NCBI RefSeq assembly: GCF_011390835.1
Contig: NZ_JAABRQ010000024.1
Coordinates: 1-58,398 of the forward strand
Direction of reading: 5' to 3'
DNA length: 58,398 bases
DNA from: Hydrogenophaga sp.
GTDB taxonomy: Bacteria > Pseudomonadota > Gammaproteobacteria > Burkholderiales > Burkholderiaceae_C
Part shown: piece by piece, positions 36,189-47,539 of the stretch
Position numbering within the stretch: the first letter of the stretch is position 1
Layout: the number at the start of each line of letters is the position of its first letter
Translations under genes and position numbers: made by a program
Notes under the pieces: generated by a model
Told to the model about the DNA's origin: nothing
What the model saw: the letters and a program-made list of their open reading frames with translations, nothing else
The model's database searches: none

Positions 36189-38141
36189 ATGGGAAAAATC
36201 ATCGGCATCGACCTGGGCACCACCAACTCGTGCGTGTCCATCATGGAGGGCAACACCACCAAGGTGATCGAGAACAGCGAAGGTGCGCGCACCACGCCGT
36301 CCATCGTCGCCTACCAGGAAGACGGTGAGGTGCTGGTCGGCGCGTCTGCCAAGCGCCAGGCCGTGACCAACCCCAAGAACACGCTCTACGCGATCAAGCG
36401 CCTGATCGGTCGCAAGTTCACCGAGAAAGAAGTCCAGAAAGACATCGATCTCATGCCCTACGCCATCGTGGCGGCCGACAACGGTGACGCCTGGGTGGAA
36501 GTGCGCGGTAACAAGATTTCGGCCCAGCAGGTCAGCGCCGATATCCTGCGCAAGATGAAGAAGACTGCCGAGGACTACCTGGGCGAGCCGGTGACCGAAG
36601 CCGTGATCACGGTGCCGGCCTACTTCAACGACGCCCAGCGCCAAGCCACCAAAGACGCTGGCCGCATTGCCGGCCTGGATGTGAAGCGGATCATCAACGA
36701 GCCCACCGCCGCGGCCCTGGCCTTTGGCCTGGACAAGCAGGACAAGGGCGACCGCAAGATCGCGGTGTACGACCTGGGTGGCGGCACGTTTGACGTGTCC
36801 ATCATCGAGATCGCCGATGTCGATGGTGAGAAGCAGTTTGAGGTGCTCTCCACCAACGGTGACACCTTCCTGGGCGGTGAAGACTTCGACCAGCGCATCA
36901 TTGACTTCATCGTCACCGAGTTCAAGAAAGAGCAAGGCGTCGACCTGACGAAAGACGTGCTGGCCCTGCAGCGTCTGAAAGAAGCAGCCGAGAAAGCCAA
37001 GATCGAGCTGTCCTCTTCCGCCGCGACCGACATCAACCTGCCTTACATCACGGCCGACGCCTCGGGTCCCAAGCACCTGAACATCAAGCTCTCCCGCGCC
37101 AAGCTGGAATCTTTGGTGGAAGAGCTGATCGAGCGCACCATCGCGCCTTGCCGCACCGCCATCAAAGACGCGGGTGTGAGCGTAGGCGACATCAACGACG
37201 TGATCTTGGTCGGCGGCATGACCCGCATGCCCAAGGTGCAGGAAAAGGTCAAGGCCTTCTTCGGCAAGGAGCCGCGCAAGGACGTGAACCCGGACGAGGC
37301 CGTGGCCGTGGGCGCCGCCATCCAGGGCCAGGTGCTCTCGGGTGACCGCAAAGACGTGCTGCTGCTCGACGTGACCCCGCTGAGCCTCGGTATCGAGACC
37401 ATGGGCGGCGTCATGACCAAGATGATCCAGAAGAATACGACCATCCCGACCAAGTTCGCACAGACCTTCTCGACCGCTGAAGACAACCAGCCGGCCGTGA
37501 CCATCAAGGTGTTCCAGGGCGAGCGCGAGATTGCCTCGGGCAACAAGCTGCTGGGCGAGTTCAACCTGGAAGGTATCCCCAACTCGCCTCGCGGCATGCC
37601 GCAGATCGAGGTGTCGTTTGACATCGACGCCAACGGTATCCTGCACGTGGGCGCCAAGGACAAGGGCACCGGCAAGGAAAACAAGATCACCATCAAAGCC
37701 AACTCCGGTCTGTCGGAAGACGAGATCCAGCAGATGGTGAAAGACGCCGAGCTCAACGCCGCCGACGACAAGAAAAAAGTCGAGCTGGTTCAGGCGCGCA
37801 ACCAGGGCGAGGCCATGGTGCACAGCGTGAAGAAGAGCCTGGGCGAGCACGGCGACAAGCTCGACGGCGGCGAGAAGGAAGCGATCGAGGCCGCGATCAA
37901 GGACGTGGAAGATGCGCTCACCGGCGAAGACAAAGCCGCGATCGAGAGCAAGACCGAAGCGCTCATGACCGCCAGTCAGAAGCTGGGCGAGAAGGTCTAC
38001 GCAGCCTCGCAGGCCGAAGCCGCTGCCGCTGCTGGGGGCGCCTCGACCGAGGGCGGCCAAGCCGACTCCGGCGCCGACAACAAGGCCGCTGCGGACGACG
38101 ACATCGTCGACGCCGAAGTGAAAGAAGTGAAGAAGGGTTGA
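36189..38141 (+). CDS. dnaK: Molecular chaperone DnaK (Hsp70)
   Basis: The 650-residue Hsp70 has the ATPase domain start [49 protein letters not shown] and [11 protein letters not shown]. The interdomain linker [16 protein letters not shown] lies near residue 390, followed by the peptide-binding domain. The C-terminal tail is Ala/Gly-rich and ends [14 protein letters not shown], the usual terminus that helps bind clients. Length is typical for Betaproteobacteria. Confidence 0.98.
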   Translation: MGKIIGIDLGTTNSCVSIMEGNTTKVIENSEGARTTPSIVAYQEDGEVLVGASAKRQAVTNPKNTLYAIKRLIGRKFTEKEVQKDIDLMPYAIVAADNGDAWVEVRGNKISAQQVSADILRKMKKTAEDYLGEPVTEAVITVPAYFNDAQRQATKDAGRIAGLDVKRIINEPTAAALAFGLDKQDKGDRKIAVYDLGGGTFDVSIIEIADVDGEKQFEVLSTNGDTFLGGEDFDQRIIDFIVTEFKKEQGVDLTKDVLALQRLKEAAEKAKIELSSSAATDINLPYITADASGPKHLNIKLSRAKLESLVEELIERTIAPCRTAIKDAGVSVGDINDVILVGGMTRMPKVQEKVKAFFGKEPRKDVNPDEAVAVGAAIQGQVLSGDRKDVLLLDVTPLSLGIETMGGVMTKMIQKNTTIPTKFAQTFSTAEDNQPAVTIKVFQGEREIASGNKLLGEFNLEGIPNSPRGMPQIEVSFDIDANGILHVGAKDKGTGKENKITIKANSGLSEDEIQQMVKDAELNAADDKKKVELVQARNQGEAMVHSVKKSLGEHGDKLDGGEKEAIEAAIKDVEDALTGEDKAAIESKTEALMTASQKLGEKVYAASQAEAAAAAGGASTEGGQADSGADNKAAADDDIVDAEVKEVKKG

Positions 38142-38167
38142 GCGTCCCGCGCCCGATTCACCTCCAC

Positions 38168-38195
38168 CGCCGCGTCCGGGCAACCTGACGCGGCG
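38168..38195 (+). terminator. Hairpin between dnaK and dnaJ
   Basis: CGCCGCGTC (38168-38176) pairs perfectly with GACGCGGCG (38187-38195) around a 10-base loop and is followed by TTTGT. The T-run is short, so it probably attenuates, lowering DnaJ relative to DnaK. Confidence 0.55.
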
Positions 38196-38224
38196 TTTGT
38201 GCTCCCACACACCCGCTAGAGACC

Positions 38225-39361
38225 ATGGCAAAACGCGATTTTTATGAAGTGTTGGGCGTTCCCAAGAACGCATCGGACGAAGAGGTCAAAAAGGCGTATC
38301 GCAAACTCGCGATGAAGCACCACCCGGACCGCAACCAGGGTGATGCCGCCAGGGCCGCCGAAGAACGGTTCAAAGAGGCCAAAGAGGCCTACGAGATGCT
38401 GTCGGATCCGCAGAAAAAGGCGGCCTACGACCAGTACGGCCACGCCGGTGTCGATCCCAACATGCGCGGCGGCGCTGGCGGGCCCGAAGGCTTCGAGGGC
38501 TTCTCGGGCGCGTTCGGCGACATCTTTGGTGACATCTTTGGTGGTCAGCGGGGCGGACAGCGCGGCGGGCGCCAGGTCTTCCGGGGCGCCGACCTGTCCT
38601 ATGCGATGGAGATCGACCTTGAGGAAGCGGCTGCCGGCAAAGAAAGCCAGATCCGGATCCCCTCCTGGGACAACTGCGACATCTGCAAGGGTACCGGCGC
38701 CAAACCCGGCACCAGCGTCAAGACCTGCTCGACCTGCCATGGCCAGGGCGTGGTGCAGATGCGCCAGGGCTTCTTCAGCGTGCAGCAAAACTGCCCCCAC
38801 TGCCACGGCAGCGGCAAGATCGTGCCCGAGCCTTGCATCGCCTGTGCCGGCCAGGGCAAGATCAAGAAGCAGAAAACGCTGGAAATCAAGATCCCCGCCG
38901 GTATCGACGATGGCCAGCGCATCCGCTCCAGCGGCAACGGCGAGCCAGGCCAGAACGGCGGGCCATCCGGCGATCTCTACATTGAGATCCGCCTGCGCAA
39001 GCACGACATCTTTGAGCGCGAGGGTGATGACCTGCACTGCCAGGTGCCCGTGCCCATGACCACCGCCTCGCTCGGCGGCGAGATCGACGTGCCCACGCTG
39101 CAAGGCAAGGCCACTATCGACCTGCCCGAAGGCACCCAAAGCGGTAAGACGTTCCGGTTGCGTGGCAAGGGCATCAAAGGCGTGCGCAGCAGTTACCCCG
39201 GCGACCTGTATTGCCACGTCGCTGTGGAGACCCCGGTCAAGCTCACCGAACACCAGCGCAAGCTGTTGAAGGAGCTTGACGACTCGTTCAAGAAGGGCGG
39301 CAACAAGCACAGCCCGAACGACCAAGGGTGGTTCGAGAAGGCGAAGAGCTTTTTCTCCTGA
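38225..39361 (+). CDS. dnaJ: Molecular chaperone DnaJ (Hsp40)
   Basis: The 378-residue type I J-protein has the J-domain with His33-Pro34-Asp35 in KHHPDRN and the Gly/Phe-rich region (residues 78-115). Four zinc-finger repeats of the CxxCxGxG form follow ([32 protein letters not shown]), then two client-binding beta domains. It stimulates DnaK ATPase and delivers unfolded clients. Confidence 0.97.
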   Translation: MAKRDFYEVLGVPKNASDEEVKKAYRKLAMKHHPDRNQGDAARAAEERFKEAKEAYEMLSDPQKKAAYDQYGHAGVDPNMRGGAGGPEGFEGFSGAFGDIFGDIFGGQRGGQRGGRQVFRGADLSYAMEIDLEEAAAGKESQIRIPSWDNCDICKGTGAKPGTSVKTCSTCHGQGVVQMRQGFFSVQQNCPHCHGSGKIVPEPCIACAGQGKIKKQKTLEIKIPAGIDDGQRIRSSGNGEPGQNGGPSGDLYIEIRLRKHDIFEREGDDLHCQVPVPMTTASLGGEIDVPTLQGKATIDLPEGTQSGKTFRLRGKGIKGVRSSYPGDLYCHVAVETPVKLTEHQRKLLKELDDSFKKGGNKHSPNDQGWFEKAKSFFS

Positions 39362-39380
39362 GATCGCGGTGATCGCTGCG

Positions 39381-39402
39381 TCCTGCACTCTGCGCTGCAG
39401 GA
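39381..39402. other. Stem-loop after dnaJ
   Basis: TCCTGCA (39381-39387) pairs perfectly with TGCAGGA (39396-39402) around an eight-base loop. It lies 20 bases after the dnaJ stop and may protect the 3 prime end of the message. Confidence 0.4.
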
Positions 39403-39443
39403 CCAGCGCCAAGCCCCGCCGCACATGCAGCCACCGCTGATCA

Positions 39444-39470
39444 GGGCGCCTCGATGGGCCGCCCTTTTTT
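39444..39470 (+). terminator. Intrinsic terminator of the grpE-dnaK-dnaJ operon
   Basis: GGGCG (39444-39448) pairs with CGCCC (39460-39464), followed by six T (39465-39470). It lies 80 bases after dnaJ and before the unrelated oxidoreductase gene. Confidence 0.65.
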
Positions 39471-39521
39471 CAGGCGCTTGGCCAACTCGACGACGCTGAC
39501 GGTGGCCGTACCATCGCTCGC

Positions 39522-40661
39522 ATGGTTACCTCACATCTCGACTTCCTCATCCTCGGTGCCGGCATCGCCGGCGCCTCCACCGGCTATTTCCTGAGCTCCC
39601 ACGGCCGCTGTCTGATGCTGGAGCGCGAGTCCCAGCCGGGTTACCACAGCACTGGCCGGTCCGCCGCACAGTTCATTGCCAGCTATGGCCCGCCACAGGT
39701 GCGTGCGCTGTCGCGCGCCAGCGAGCCGTTTTTCCTACAGCCGCCTGCAGGTTTTGCCGACGCGCCCTTGTTGCAGCCGCGCGGTCTGCTCACCGTGGCG
39801 GGACAGGATGAGTTGCCGGCGTTGGAAGAAGCCTGGGCGGTGCTGCAGCAAACCTCGCACAGCGGCCAGTGGCTGACCAGCGAGCAGGCCTGCTCGCTGG
39901 TGCCTGCGCTACGGTCGGAAGAGGTGCGCGCGGCCATTCTGGAGCCTGAGAGTTTCGACATGGACGTGAACGCCATCCACCAGGGCTATCTCCGCGGCTA
40001 CAAGCGGGCGGGTGGCGAACTGGTGACCCACGCCGACGTGGTGGCCATCGAGCGTGTTGGCGACCAATGGCAAGTGCGCACCGCCAGCGGAGAGATTTAC
40101 CAGGCGCCGGTGCTGATCAACGCCGCAGGTGCCTGGTGCGACGTGGTGGCGGGGCTCGCGGGTGTTGCGCCCATTGGCCTGGTGCCCAAACGGCGCAGCG
40201 CCCTCACCTTTGCGGCGCCGTCGGGCATGGACACGCGCGGCTGGCCGCTGGTGTTGACGGCGGACGAGAGCGTGTATTTCAAGCCCGACGCGGGCGCGCT
40301 GCTGGCCTCGCCCGTGAACGAAGACGTGACCCACCCGCAAGACGTGCAACCCGAAGAGCTGGACATTGCGCTGGCGATGCACGCGCTGGAAACCTGGACC
40401 ACACTGCCCGTTCGGCCCAGCCACACCTGGGCGGGCCTGCGCTCCTTCGTGGCCGATGGCGATCTGGTGGGCGGCTTCGATGCCCACGCGCCGGGCTTCT
40501 TCTGGTGCGCGGCGCAAGGCGGCTACGGCATCCAGACCAGCGCGGCCATGGGCGAAGCCTGCGCGGCGCTAGCGCGTGGTTGGCCGCTGCCTGCGCACAT
40601 CGCGGCTTGCGGCCTCACCGCGGAGATGTTGTCGCCCGCGCGCAAGACCCTGCGCGCCTGA
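39522..40661 (+). CDS. FAD-dependent oxidoreductase of the DAO family
   Basis: The 379-residue flavoprotein has the N-terminal dinucleotide motif FLILGAGIAGASTGYFL and then LERESQPGYHSTGRSAAQF. It also has PVLINAAGAWCDVVAG and a C-terminal AGLRSFVADGD/GFFWCAAQGGYGIQTSAAM. It belongs with glycine/D-amino-acid oxidases and related dehydrogenases that oxidise amines or hydroxyacids. No partner subunit is present and the substrate is unknown. Confidence 0.88.
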   Translation: MVTSHLDFLILGAGIAGASTGYFLSSHGRCLMLERESQPGYHSTGRSAAQFIASYGPPQVRALSRASEPFFLQPPAGFADAPLLQPRGLLTVAGQDELPALEEAWAVLQQTSHSGQWLTSEQACSLVPALRSEEVRAAILEPESFDMDVNAIHQGYLRGYKRAGGELVTHADVVAIERVGDQWQVRTASGEIYQAPVLINAAGAWCDVVAGLAGVAPIGLVPKRRSALTFAAPSGMDTRGWPLVLTADESVYFKPDAGALLASPVNEDVTHPQDVQPEELDIALAMHALETWTTLPVRPSHTWAGLRSFVADGDLVGGFDAHAPGFFWCAAQGGYGIQTSAAMGEACAALARGWPLPAHIAACGLTAEMLSPARKTLRA

Positions 40662-40686
40662 GCGGCCGCCACGCTGCGGCACACTC

Positions 40687-41742
40687 ATGGCATTCATGGC
40701 CACGCCCAGCCAAGACCTCATCGTCGCCCGCCCCGAAGGCCTCTACTGCCCGGCGGGCGACTTCTACATCGACCCCTGGCGGCCGGTGGACCGCGCCGTT
40801 ATCACGCACGGCCATTCCGACCACGCGCGCTGGGGCCATGCGCACTACCTAGCGCACACGCTCAGCGAGGGCACGCTGCGCCAGCGTCTGAGCGCCGACA
40901 TCGCGCTGCAGACGCTGGACTACGGCGAGGTAGTCGAGCACCACGGTGTGCGACTCTCGCTGTACCCGGCCGGCCATGTGCTGGGCTCGGCGCAGGTGCG
41001 GCTGGAACACGGCGGTCGGGTCTGGGTCGCCTCGGGTGACTACAAGACCGAGGCCGACGGCACTTGTGCGCCGTTTGAGCCGGTGCGTTGCGACACCTTC
41101 ATCACCGAATCCACCTTCGGCCTGCCAATCTACCGCTGGCCCACACAGCCGGTGCTGTTCGCCGAGATCAACGCCTGGTGGCAGCGCAACGCCGATGAGG
41201 GCCGCGCCTCGGTCCTGCTGGCCTATGCCTTTGGCAAGGCGCAGCGCCTGCTGCACGGCGTGGACGCGCGCATCGGGCCCATCGTGGTGCACGGCGCGGT
41301 CGAGCCGCTGAACGCGGTGTACGCAGCCGCTGGTGTGCGCCTGCCCGCCACCCACCGCGTGACCGAGCTCGACAAGGGGCAACTGCAACGCGCGCTGGTA
41401 ATCGCACCGCCCTCGACCCAGGGCACGCCGTGGATAAAGCGCTTCGGTGCCGATGCGGTGGACGCGTTTGCCAGCGGCTGGATGCAGGTGCGCGGCACGC
41501 GGCGCCGGCGCGGCGTGGACCGAGGCTTCGTCATGTCCGACCATGCCGACTGGCCGGGCCTCATGAGCGCCATCGCCGGCACCGGCGCCGAGCACATCCG
41601 CGTCACGCACGGCAGCGTGCCGGTGCTGGTGCGCTACCTCACCGAACAGGGGTTGGACGCGCAGGCCTTCGAGACCGAGTACGGCAATGAAGACGCGGCG
41701 GACCAGCTCCCCCAAGACGTGGGCGAGGAACCGCCTGCATGA
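40687..41742 (+). CDS. Ligase-associated metallo-beta-lactamase-fold DNA exonuclease
   Basis: The 351-residue nuclease has the metal motif ITHGHSDHARWG (HxHxDH, near residue 40), then LYPAGHVLGSAQV, WVASGDYKTEADGT and, near the C-terminus, MSDHADWPGL. It matches the SNM1/Artemis-like exonuclease (Exo) encoded with bacterial Lhr and ATP-dependent ligase. Either of two ATG codons (40687, 40696) may be used. Its stop overlaps the ligase ATG by four bases. It probably trims DNA ends before ligation. Confidence 0.88.
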   Translation: MAFMATPSQDLIVARPEGLYCPAGDFYIDPWRPVDRAVITHGHSDHARWGHAHYLAHTLSEGTLRQRLSADIALQTLDYGEVVEHHGVRLSLYPAGHVLGSAQVRLEHGGRVWVASGDYKTEADGTCAPFEPVRCDTFITESTFGLPIYRWPTQPVLFAEINAWWQRNADEGRASVLLAYAFGKAQRLLHGVDARIGPIVVHGAVEPLNAVYAAAGVRLPATHRVTELDKGQLQRALVIAPPSTQGTPWIKRFGADAVDAFASGWMQVRGTRRRRGVDRGFVMSDHADWPGLMSAIAGTGAEHIRVTHGSVPVLVRYLTEQGLDAQAFETEYGNEDAADQLPQDVGEEPPA

Positions 41743-43394
41743 AGCGCTTCGCCCTGCTCTACCGAGGGCTCGACGCGTCCACCGCCACGCGCGAAAAGCA
41801 GGCTGCGCTGCAACGCTACCTGCAGGATGCCCCCGCGGTGGACGCGGCCTGGGCGGTGTATTTTCTGGCGGGTGGCAAGCCACGCCAGACCGTGCCCACG
41901 CGCCAGCTGCGCGAGCTGGCGCGTGAACTGACGGGGCTGCCAGAGTGGCTGTTCGAAGAGAGTTACCAGACCGTGGGTGACCTGGCTGAGACGGTCTCGC
42001 TGCTGCTGCCGCCGGCCCGCAACCCGGTGGAGCGGGGCCTGGCCGAGTGGCTGGTGCAACACCTGCTGCCTCTGCGGGGCCAACCACCCGAGACACAGGC
42101 CCAAACCCTGCGCGCGCAGTGGGCCGTGTTGCCCGATGACCAGCGCTTTGTGTATTTCAAGCTTATCACCGGCGGCTTTCGCGTGGGCGTGTCGCGGCTG
42201 CAGGTGACGCAGGCGCTGGCCGCGGTGGCCGGCGTTGATGCCAAGCGCGTGGCGCAGCGCCTCATGGGCTACACCGCCACTGGCCGGCATCCCACGGCTG
42301 ACGATTTCCGCACGCTGATTGCGCCAGAGTCCGCCGCCGAATCATCACCCGCCCAAAGCGGACAGCCCTATCCGTTTTTCCTGGCCCATCCCTTCAACGA
42401 ATCCGTGGAGCGGTTTGATCAACTGCTGGGGCCGCCGGCTGACTGGCAGATCGAGTGGAAATGGGACGGCATCCGCGCCCAGCTGGTCAAGCGCGCAGGC
42501 CAGGTGTGGCTGTGGTCGCGCGGCGAAGAGCTGGTGACCGATCGTTTTCCCGAGCTGGTCTCCGCCGGCGAGGCGCTGCCCGACGGCACGGTGCTCGACG
42601 GCGAAATCCTGGTGTGGCGCGACGATCAGCCTCAGCCCTTTGCCGATCTGCAAAAGCGCATCGGCCGCAAAACCACCGGGCCCAAACTGCTGCGCGAGCT
42701 GCCGGTGGTCCTGCTCAGCTACGACCTGCTCGAACACGGCGGCCAGGACTGGCGGGAACACCCGCTGCACGAGCGCCGCACGGCACTGGACGCGCTGCTG
42801 TCCTCGCTGAACCACCCGCAGCTGCCCATCAGCGCATCGGTCAGTGGCACTGGCTGGCGCGAGCTCGCCAGCTTGCGCGAGCAGGCGCGCGAGCGCGGCA
42901 CCGAAGGCTTCATGCTCAAGCAGCGCGACAGCCGCTACGGCGTGGGCCGCACCAAGGCGGCGGGCACCTGGTGGAAATGGAAGATCGACCCGATGAGCGC
43001 GGACGCAGTGCTGATCTACGCGCAGCGCGGCCATGGCCGTCGGGCCAGCGTCTACAGCGACTACACCTTTGCGGTCTGGGACGCGCCTGCCGATGCAGCT
43101 GATCGCAAGCTGGTGCCCTTCGCCAAGGCCTACTCGGGCCTGACCGACGCCGAGATGGCCAAGGTGGACGCGGTGATCCGCCAGACCACAGTGGAGAGCT
43201 TTGGTCCGGTGCGCAGCGTGCGGCCCACGCTGGTGTTTGAACTGGGCTTCGAAGGCATCTCGCGCAGCCCGCGCCACAAGAGCGGCATCGCGGTCCGATT
43301 TCCGCGCATGCTGCGCTGGCGCGAAGACAAGCCGGTGGAAGAAGCCGACACGCTGCAGACGCTGGCGGCGCTGCTACCGGGTTCATCCGCATGA
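41739..43394 (+). CDS. ATP-dependent DNA ligase
   Basis: The 551-residue ligase carries an N-terminal DNA-binding helical domain and the adenylation Lys241 in [11 protein letters not shown]. Downstream come [31 protein letters not shown] and WWKWKIDP, motifs I, III, IV and V. A C-terminal OB domain contains YTFAVWDA. It differs from the NAD-dependent replicative ligase and, with its neighbours, forms a DNA-repair cassette. It overlaps both flanking genes by four bases. Confidence 0.93.
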   Translation: MKRFALLYRGLDASTATREKQAALQRYLQDAPAVDAAWAVYFLAGGKPRQTVPTRQLRELARELTGLPEWLFEESYQTVGDLAETVSLLLPPARNPVERGLAEWLVQHLLPLRGQPPETQAQTLRAQWAVLPDDQRFVYFKLITGGFRVGVSRLQVTQALAAVAGVDAKRVAQRLMGYTATGRHPTADDFRTLIAPESAAESSPAQSGQPYPFFLAHPFNESVERFDQLLGPPADWQIEWKWDGIRAQLVKRAGQVWLWSRGEELVTDRFPELVSAGEALPDGTVLDGEILVWRDDQPQPFADLQKRIGRKTTGPKLLRELPVVLLSYDLLEHGGQDWREHPLHERRTALDALLSSLNHPQLPISASVSGTGWRELASLREQARERGTEGFMLKQRDSRYGVGRTKAAGTWWKWKIDPMSADAVLIYAQRGHGRRASVYSDYTFAVWDAPADAADRKLVPFAKAYSGLTDAEMAKVDAVIRQTTVESFGPVRSVRPTLVFELGFEGISRSPRHKSGIAVRFPRMLRWREDKPVEEADTLQTLAALLPGSSA

Positions 43395-45970
43395 CCCGTC
43401 CCAACGCCCCCGTCTGGATGGCGCAGCGCGGCTGGAAGCCGTTTGCATTTCAGCGCCAGGTCTGGCGCGCGATGCAGCGCGGTCAGAGCGGTCTGCTGCA
43501 CGCCAGCACCGGCAGCGGCAAGACCTACGCGGTGTGGCTTGGTGCGCTGCAGGCCTTGGCCAGCGCACCCAGAAGCGGCAAGGCGACAAGCCCCCAAGGC
43601 CTCACCGTCATCTGGCTCACGCCCATGCGCGCGCTTGCCGCCGACACCTTGCGGGCGCTCCAAGAGCCCTTGCCGGATCTGGCGCCCAGCTGGACGGCTG
43701 GCGCTCGCAGCGGCGACACCAGCAGCAGCGAGCGCGCGGCGCAAACCCGGCGCCTGCCCAGCGTGCTGGTGACCACGCCCGAGAGCCTGAGTCTGCTGCT
43801 CTCGCGCGCCGACTCGCCCGCAACGCTGGGGCGCGTCGCTCTGGTGGTGGTGGACGAGTGGCACGAGCTCATGGGTAACAAGCGCGGCGTGCAGGTGCAG
43901 CTCGCGGTGGCGCGCCTGAAGCGCTGGAATCCGAACCTCGTGGTCTGGGGTATGTCGGCCACGCTCGGTAACCTGGACCAGGCCCTGCACACGCTGCTCG
44001 GCCCTGGCAACGCGGGTGAGCTCGTGCAAGGCAAAACGGAGAAGCAGCTGGTGATCGACACCCTGCTGCCGCCACGCGCCGAGCGCTTTCCCTGGGCCGG
44101 TCACCTGGGCCTGGCGATGCTGCCGCAGGTGGTCGACGAGCTGGCCCGCAGCGGCAGCACTCTGGTCTTCACCAACACGCGCGCACAGGCCGAGCTCTGG
44201 TACCAGGCGCTGCTGGACGCGCGTCCCGACTGGGCCGGCGAGATCGCGCTGCACCACGGCTCGCTGGACCGCGCAGCGCGGGAATGGGTGGAGACCAGCC
44301 TGAAGGGGGGCGCCCTGCGCGCGGTGGTCTGCACCAGCAGCTTGGACCTGGGTGTTGACTTTTTACCGGTCGAGCGGGTGCTGCAGATCGGATCGCCCAA
44401 AGGCGTGGCGCGTCTGTTGCAGCGCGCCGGGCGGTCTGGCCATGCGCCGGGCCGACCCTCGCGCGTGAGCATCGTGCCCACGCACAGCCTGGAGTTGATC
44501 GAGGGTGCCGCCGCGCGCGCTGCCGTACAGGCGGGTCAGATCGAAGCGCGCGAAGTACCCGATCAACCGCTGGATGTGCTGGTGCAACACCTGGTGACGG
44601 TGGCGCTCGGCGGTGGCTTTGTGCCCGACGAGCTGTACCAAGAGGTACGCAGCACCGCCGCCTACGCCGGTCTGTCCACTGAAGCCTGGCAGTGGTGCCT
44701 GGACTTTGTGTCGCACGGTGGCAGTTCGCTCACCGCCTACCCCGACTACCACCGCGTGCGCCCCGATGAGCAAGGCGTCTGGCGCGTGCCCGATGTGCGG
44801 CTGGCGAGGCGCCACCGCGCCAACATCGGCACCATCGTGAGCGACGCCAGCATGATCGTGCAATACCTGGGCGGCGCCAAACTGGGCACGGTGGAAGAAA
44901 GTTTTGCCGCGCGGCTCAAGCCGAAAGACTGTTTCCTGTTTGGCGGGCGCTTGCTGGAACTGGTGCGCGTGCAGGACATGACGGCGTGGGTCAAGCGCGC
45001 CAGCGGCCGGCGCCCGGCGGTCCCGCGCTGGAACGGCGGCCGCATGCCGCTGTCCACCACGCTGGCCGACGCCGTGGTCATGCAGCTCGAGCGCGCGGCC
45101 CTGGGCGACACCAGCAGCCCGGAGCTGCAGGCGGCGCAAGCCATACTAAATGTGCAACGCGAATGGTCGTCTCTGCCCTCCACCCAGACCCTGGTGGCCG
45201 AGTTGCTGAGCTCGCGCGAGGGCACGCATCTGTTTCTTTACCCCTTCGCCGGCCGCCATGTGCACCTGGGCCTGGCCAGCCTGCTGGCCTGGCGCGTGGC
45301 GCGACATTCACCCAAGACCTTTTCCATGGCGGTCAACGACTACGGCTTTGAGCTGCTGTGCGCCGACGCCGTCGACTGGCCCAACTTGTTGCAGACGGTT
45401 CTCGCGCCCGCGTCCGACGAAGCCACGCTGCTGCAGGAGGTGCTGGACAGCCTCAACGCCAGCGAACTCGCGCAGCGGCGCTTTCGCGAAATCGCGCGCG
45501 TGGCCGGCCTCATCTTCCAAAGTCACCCGGGTGAGCAACGCAGCAGCAAACAACTGCAGGCTTCGTCGTCGCTCTATTGGGAAGTGTTTCGCCAGTACGA
45601 CCCTGCCAATCGCCTGCTGCTGCAGGCCAAGGCCGAGCTGCTGTCACAAGAGCTCGAAATCGGCCGCCTGCGGCAAAGCCTGGCGCGCATGGCTGCGCAG
45701 ACCATGGTGCTCAAGCCCCTGGTGCGCCCCACCCCGTTTGCATTTCCGCTCATGATCGAGCGGCTGCGCGAGAAGCTCAGCAACGAACAGGTGGCGGATC
45801 GCATTGCGCGCATGCTGGCGCAGTTGGAGAAGGCGGCGGGTGGTGGCGCGTCTGATGCTATGGATGCTGAGGGCGTTCGGCTCACCTTGGGGCACGGAAG
45901 GGGTGCGTTGGCGGATGGGTCTGGTTCGCGTCGCAGGCAGCGGGGTGCTCGGCCCTTGCCGCGGCTTTGA
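43391..45970 (+). CDS. Ligase-associated DEXH-box helicase (Lhr-like)
   Basis: The 859-residue helicase has motif [13 protein letters not shown], motif Ia [12 protein letters not shown], motif [13 protein letters not shown] (DEWH), motif [20 protein letters not shown] and motif [18 protein letters not shown]. An Lhr-type winged-helix and core C-terminal part follow. The last 40 residues are low-complexity and Arg/Gly-rich, which suggests a drifted tail. It would unwind or remodel damaged DNA together with the exonuclease, ligase and PdeM. Confidence 0.92.
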   Translation: MTRPNAPVWMAQRGWKPFAFQRQVWRAMQRGQSGLLHASTGSGKTYAVWLGALQALASAPRSGKATSPQGLTVIWLTPMRALAADTLRALQEPLPDLAPSWTAGARSGDTSSSERAAQTRRLPSVLVTTPESLSLLLSRADSPATLGRVALVVVDEWHELMGNKRGVQVQLAVARLKRWNPNLVVWGMSATLGNLDQALHTLLGPGNAGELVQGKTEKQLVIDTLLPPRAERFPWAGHLGLAMLPQVVDELARSGSTLVFTNTRAQAELWYQALLDARPDWAGEIALHHGSLDRAAREWVETSLKGGALRAVVCTSSLDLGVDFLPVERVLQIGSPKGVARLLQRAGRSGHAPGRPSRVSIVPTHSLELIEGAAARAAVQAGQIEAREVPDQPLDVLVQHLVTVALGGGFVPDELYQEVRSTAAYAGLSTEAWQWCLDFVSHGGSSLTAYPDYHRVRPDEQGVWRVPDVRLARRHRANIGTIVSDASMIVQYLGGAKLGTVEESFAARLKPKDCFLFGGRLLELVRVQDMTAWVKRASGRRPAVPRWNGGRMPLSTTLADAVVMQLERAALGDTSSPELQAAQAILNVQREWSSLPSTQTLVAELLSSREGTHLFLYPFAGRHVHLGLASLLAWRVARHSPKTFSMAVNDYGFELLCADAVDWPNLLQTVLAPASDEATLLQEVLDSLNASELAQRRFREIARVAGLIFQSHPGEQRSSKQLQASSSLYWEVFRQYDPANRLLLQAKAELLSQELEIGRLRQSLARMAAQTMVLKPLVRPTPFAFPLMIERLREKLSNEQVADRIARMLAQLEKAAGGGASDAMDAEGVRLTLGHGRGALADGSGSRRRQRGARPLPRL

Positions 45971-46076
45971 TTTCTTTGACGTTGGGGCTGCTCTTGCTGG
46001 GCAGGTCGGGTCTCGCCCCGGCGGGCGACAACACCAAACCCACAAGGCCAAAGCAAAAAAACTAAGCTCCAATCGC

Positions 46077-46748
46077 ATGGACCAACCAACCAAGACTCAC
46101 GCAGTAGCCGAATGGGCCAAGCAAACCCTGCATCTCCTCCCAGACCCAGCGCTCTGGTGGCCGGCAGAAGAGACCCTCTTCATCGCCGACCTGCACCTCG
46201 GCAAAGCCGCCAGCTACCGCGCCTTGGGTCAGCCCGTCCCCAGCGGCAGCACACAAGACAACCTCTCGCGCCTCACCGACCTGATTGCGCGGCACCAGGC
46301 GAAACACATCGTGTTACTTGGTGATTTTCTGCACGCCGCCTCAGGCCGCACATCACACCTGCTGCACGCGGTCACAGCCTGGCGCGCACACCACGCCCAA
46401 GTCGCCATGACCCTGGTGCGCGGCAACCACGATGACCGAGCAGGTGACCCGCCAGCCGAAGCCTGCATCGAGGTGGTCGACCAACCCTGGTTGCTCGGCC
46501 CGTTCGCCTGCTGCCACCACCCGCAGGCCCACCCGACACACTTCGTACTCGCCGGCCATGACCATCCCGTGGTGCACGTGAGCGGCCCGGGGCGCGACCG
46601 GCTGAGGCTGCCCTGCTTCGTGAACGATGGCCAGCAGGCCACCCTACCCGCCTTCGGTGCGTTCACCGGCGGCCACGTGGTGACGCCACGCGCCGGGCAG
46701 TCGCTGCACGCCGTGGGCGGTGGCCGTGTATGGACACTCCCGACATGA
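46077..46748 (+). CDS. pdeM: Ligase-associated metallophosphoesterase PdeM
   Basis: The 223-residue calcineurin-like phosphoesterase shows FIADLHLGKAAS (motif I), LLGDFLHAASG (motif II), VRGNHDDRAG (motif III) and AGHDHPVVH (motif V), all dimetal ligands. This Pde family is usually encoded with Lhr, ligase and exonuclease. The ATG at 46077 follows the helicase by about 105 bases and is where conservation begins. It is thought to act on DNA ends during repair; the substrate is inferred. Confidence 0.88.
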   Translation: MDQPTKTHAVAEWAKQTLHLLPDPALWWPAEETLFIADLHLGKAASYRALGQPVPSGSTQDNLSRLTDLIARHQAKHIVLLGDFLHAASGRTSHLLHAVTAWRAHHAQVAMTLVRGNHDDRAGDPPAEACIEVVDQPWLLGPFACCHHPQAHPTHFVLAGHDHPVVHVSGPGRDRLRLPCFVNDGQQATLPAFGAFTGGHVVTPRAGQSLHAVGGGRVWTLPT

Positions 46749-46813
46749 TGGGAACCTTGACGCCCGTCAGCCCTCCGACATCCGAGTCCTTTCACCTCTC
46801 CCCTCCCCACCCG

Positions 46814-47539
46814 ATGCCCCCAGCAGCTTCCAACTTCATCGAAACCCGCCAGCTCAGCATGTCCTACCCCCTGGCGAACAGCCGGGTGGAGGTGCTGCGC
46901 GAGGTGAACATCACCATCGCCGCCGGCACGCGCGTGGCCATCGCCGGCCCATCGGGCTCTGGCAAGACCTCGTTGCTGTTGTTGCTCTCCGGCCTGGAGC
47001 GGCCGAGCAGCGGCCAGGTGCTGGTGGATGGCGTGGACCTGGGCAAGCTGGATGCCGATGGCCTGGCCGATCTTCGTCGCGAGCGTATCGGCATCGTGTT
47101 TCAGAGCTTTCACCTGCTGCCCTCGCTGAGTGCGCTGGACAACGCGGCCTTGCCGCTGCAGATGGCGGGGCGGCGCGATGCGCGCACGCTGGCCACCGCC
47201 ATGCTGGATCGCGTGGGCTTGGGGGGGCGGCTCGATCACCTGCCCAGCCAGCTCTCCGGCGGCGAGCAACAGCGGGTGGCCATTGCGCGCGCGCTGGTGC
47301 ACCGGCCGCGCCTGCTGCTGGCCGACGAGCCCACCGGCAACCTCGACGACCACACAGCCGAGTCGGTGCGCGAGCTGTTGTTTGAACTCAACCGCGAGCT
47401 CGGCACCACCTTGGTGCTGGTCACGCACGACCTTGACTTCGCCGCCCGCTGCGACCGCGTGCTGCGCCTGCACGACGGACAACTGCACGAAACGCCCGCA
47501 ACGCCTGCAACGGTGACCCGCGATGCGCTTCCTGCTTAG
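46814..47539 (+). CDS. LolD/YbbA-type ABC transporter ATPase
   Basis: The ATPase, about 241 residues long, carries Walker A GPSGSGKTS, Q-loop IVFQSFHLLPSL, signature LSGGEQQRVAIARAL, Walker B LLLADEPTGNLDD and the switch His in VLVTHDLDF. It belongs to the MacB/LolD/YbbA branch that works with FtsX-like permeases. The start is uncertain: in-frame ATGs at 46730 and 46745 overlap or abut pdeM, and none has a good Shine-Dalgarno. It overlaps the permease gene by 17 bases. Confidence 0.88.
   Translation: MPPAASNFIETRQLSMSYPLANSRVEVLREVNITIAAGTRVAIAGPSGSGKTSLLLLLSGLERPSSGQVLVDGVDLGKLDADGLADLRRERIGIVFQSFHLLPSLSALDNAALPLQMAGRRDARTLATAMLDRVGLGGRLDHLPSQLSGGEQQRVAIARALVHRPRLLLADEPTGNLDDHTAESVRELLFELNRELGTTLVLVTHDLDFAARCDRVLRLHDGQLHETPATPATVTRDALPA

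Noticed and set aside
35958..38273. Long open frame antisense to dnaK, and similar long frames opposite the histidine kinase (2581-4098) and dctM (22171-23505)
   Set aside because: They are the usual open antisense frames of GC-rich coding DNA, with repetitive His, Arg, Gly and Ala content, no domains and no ribosome sites. The opposite strand in each case encodes a clear protein.
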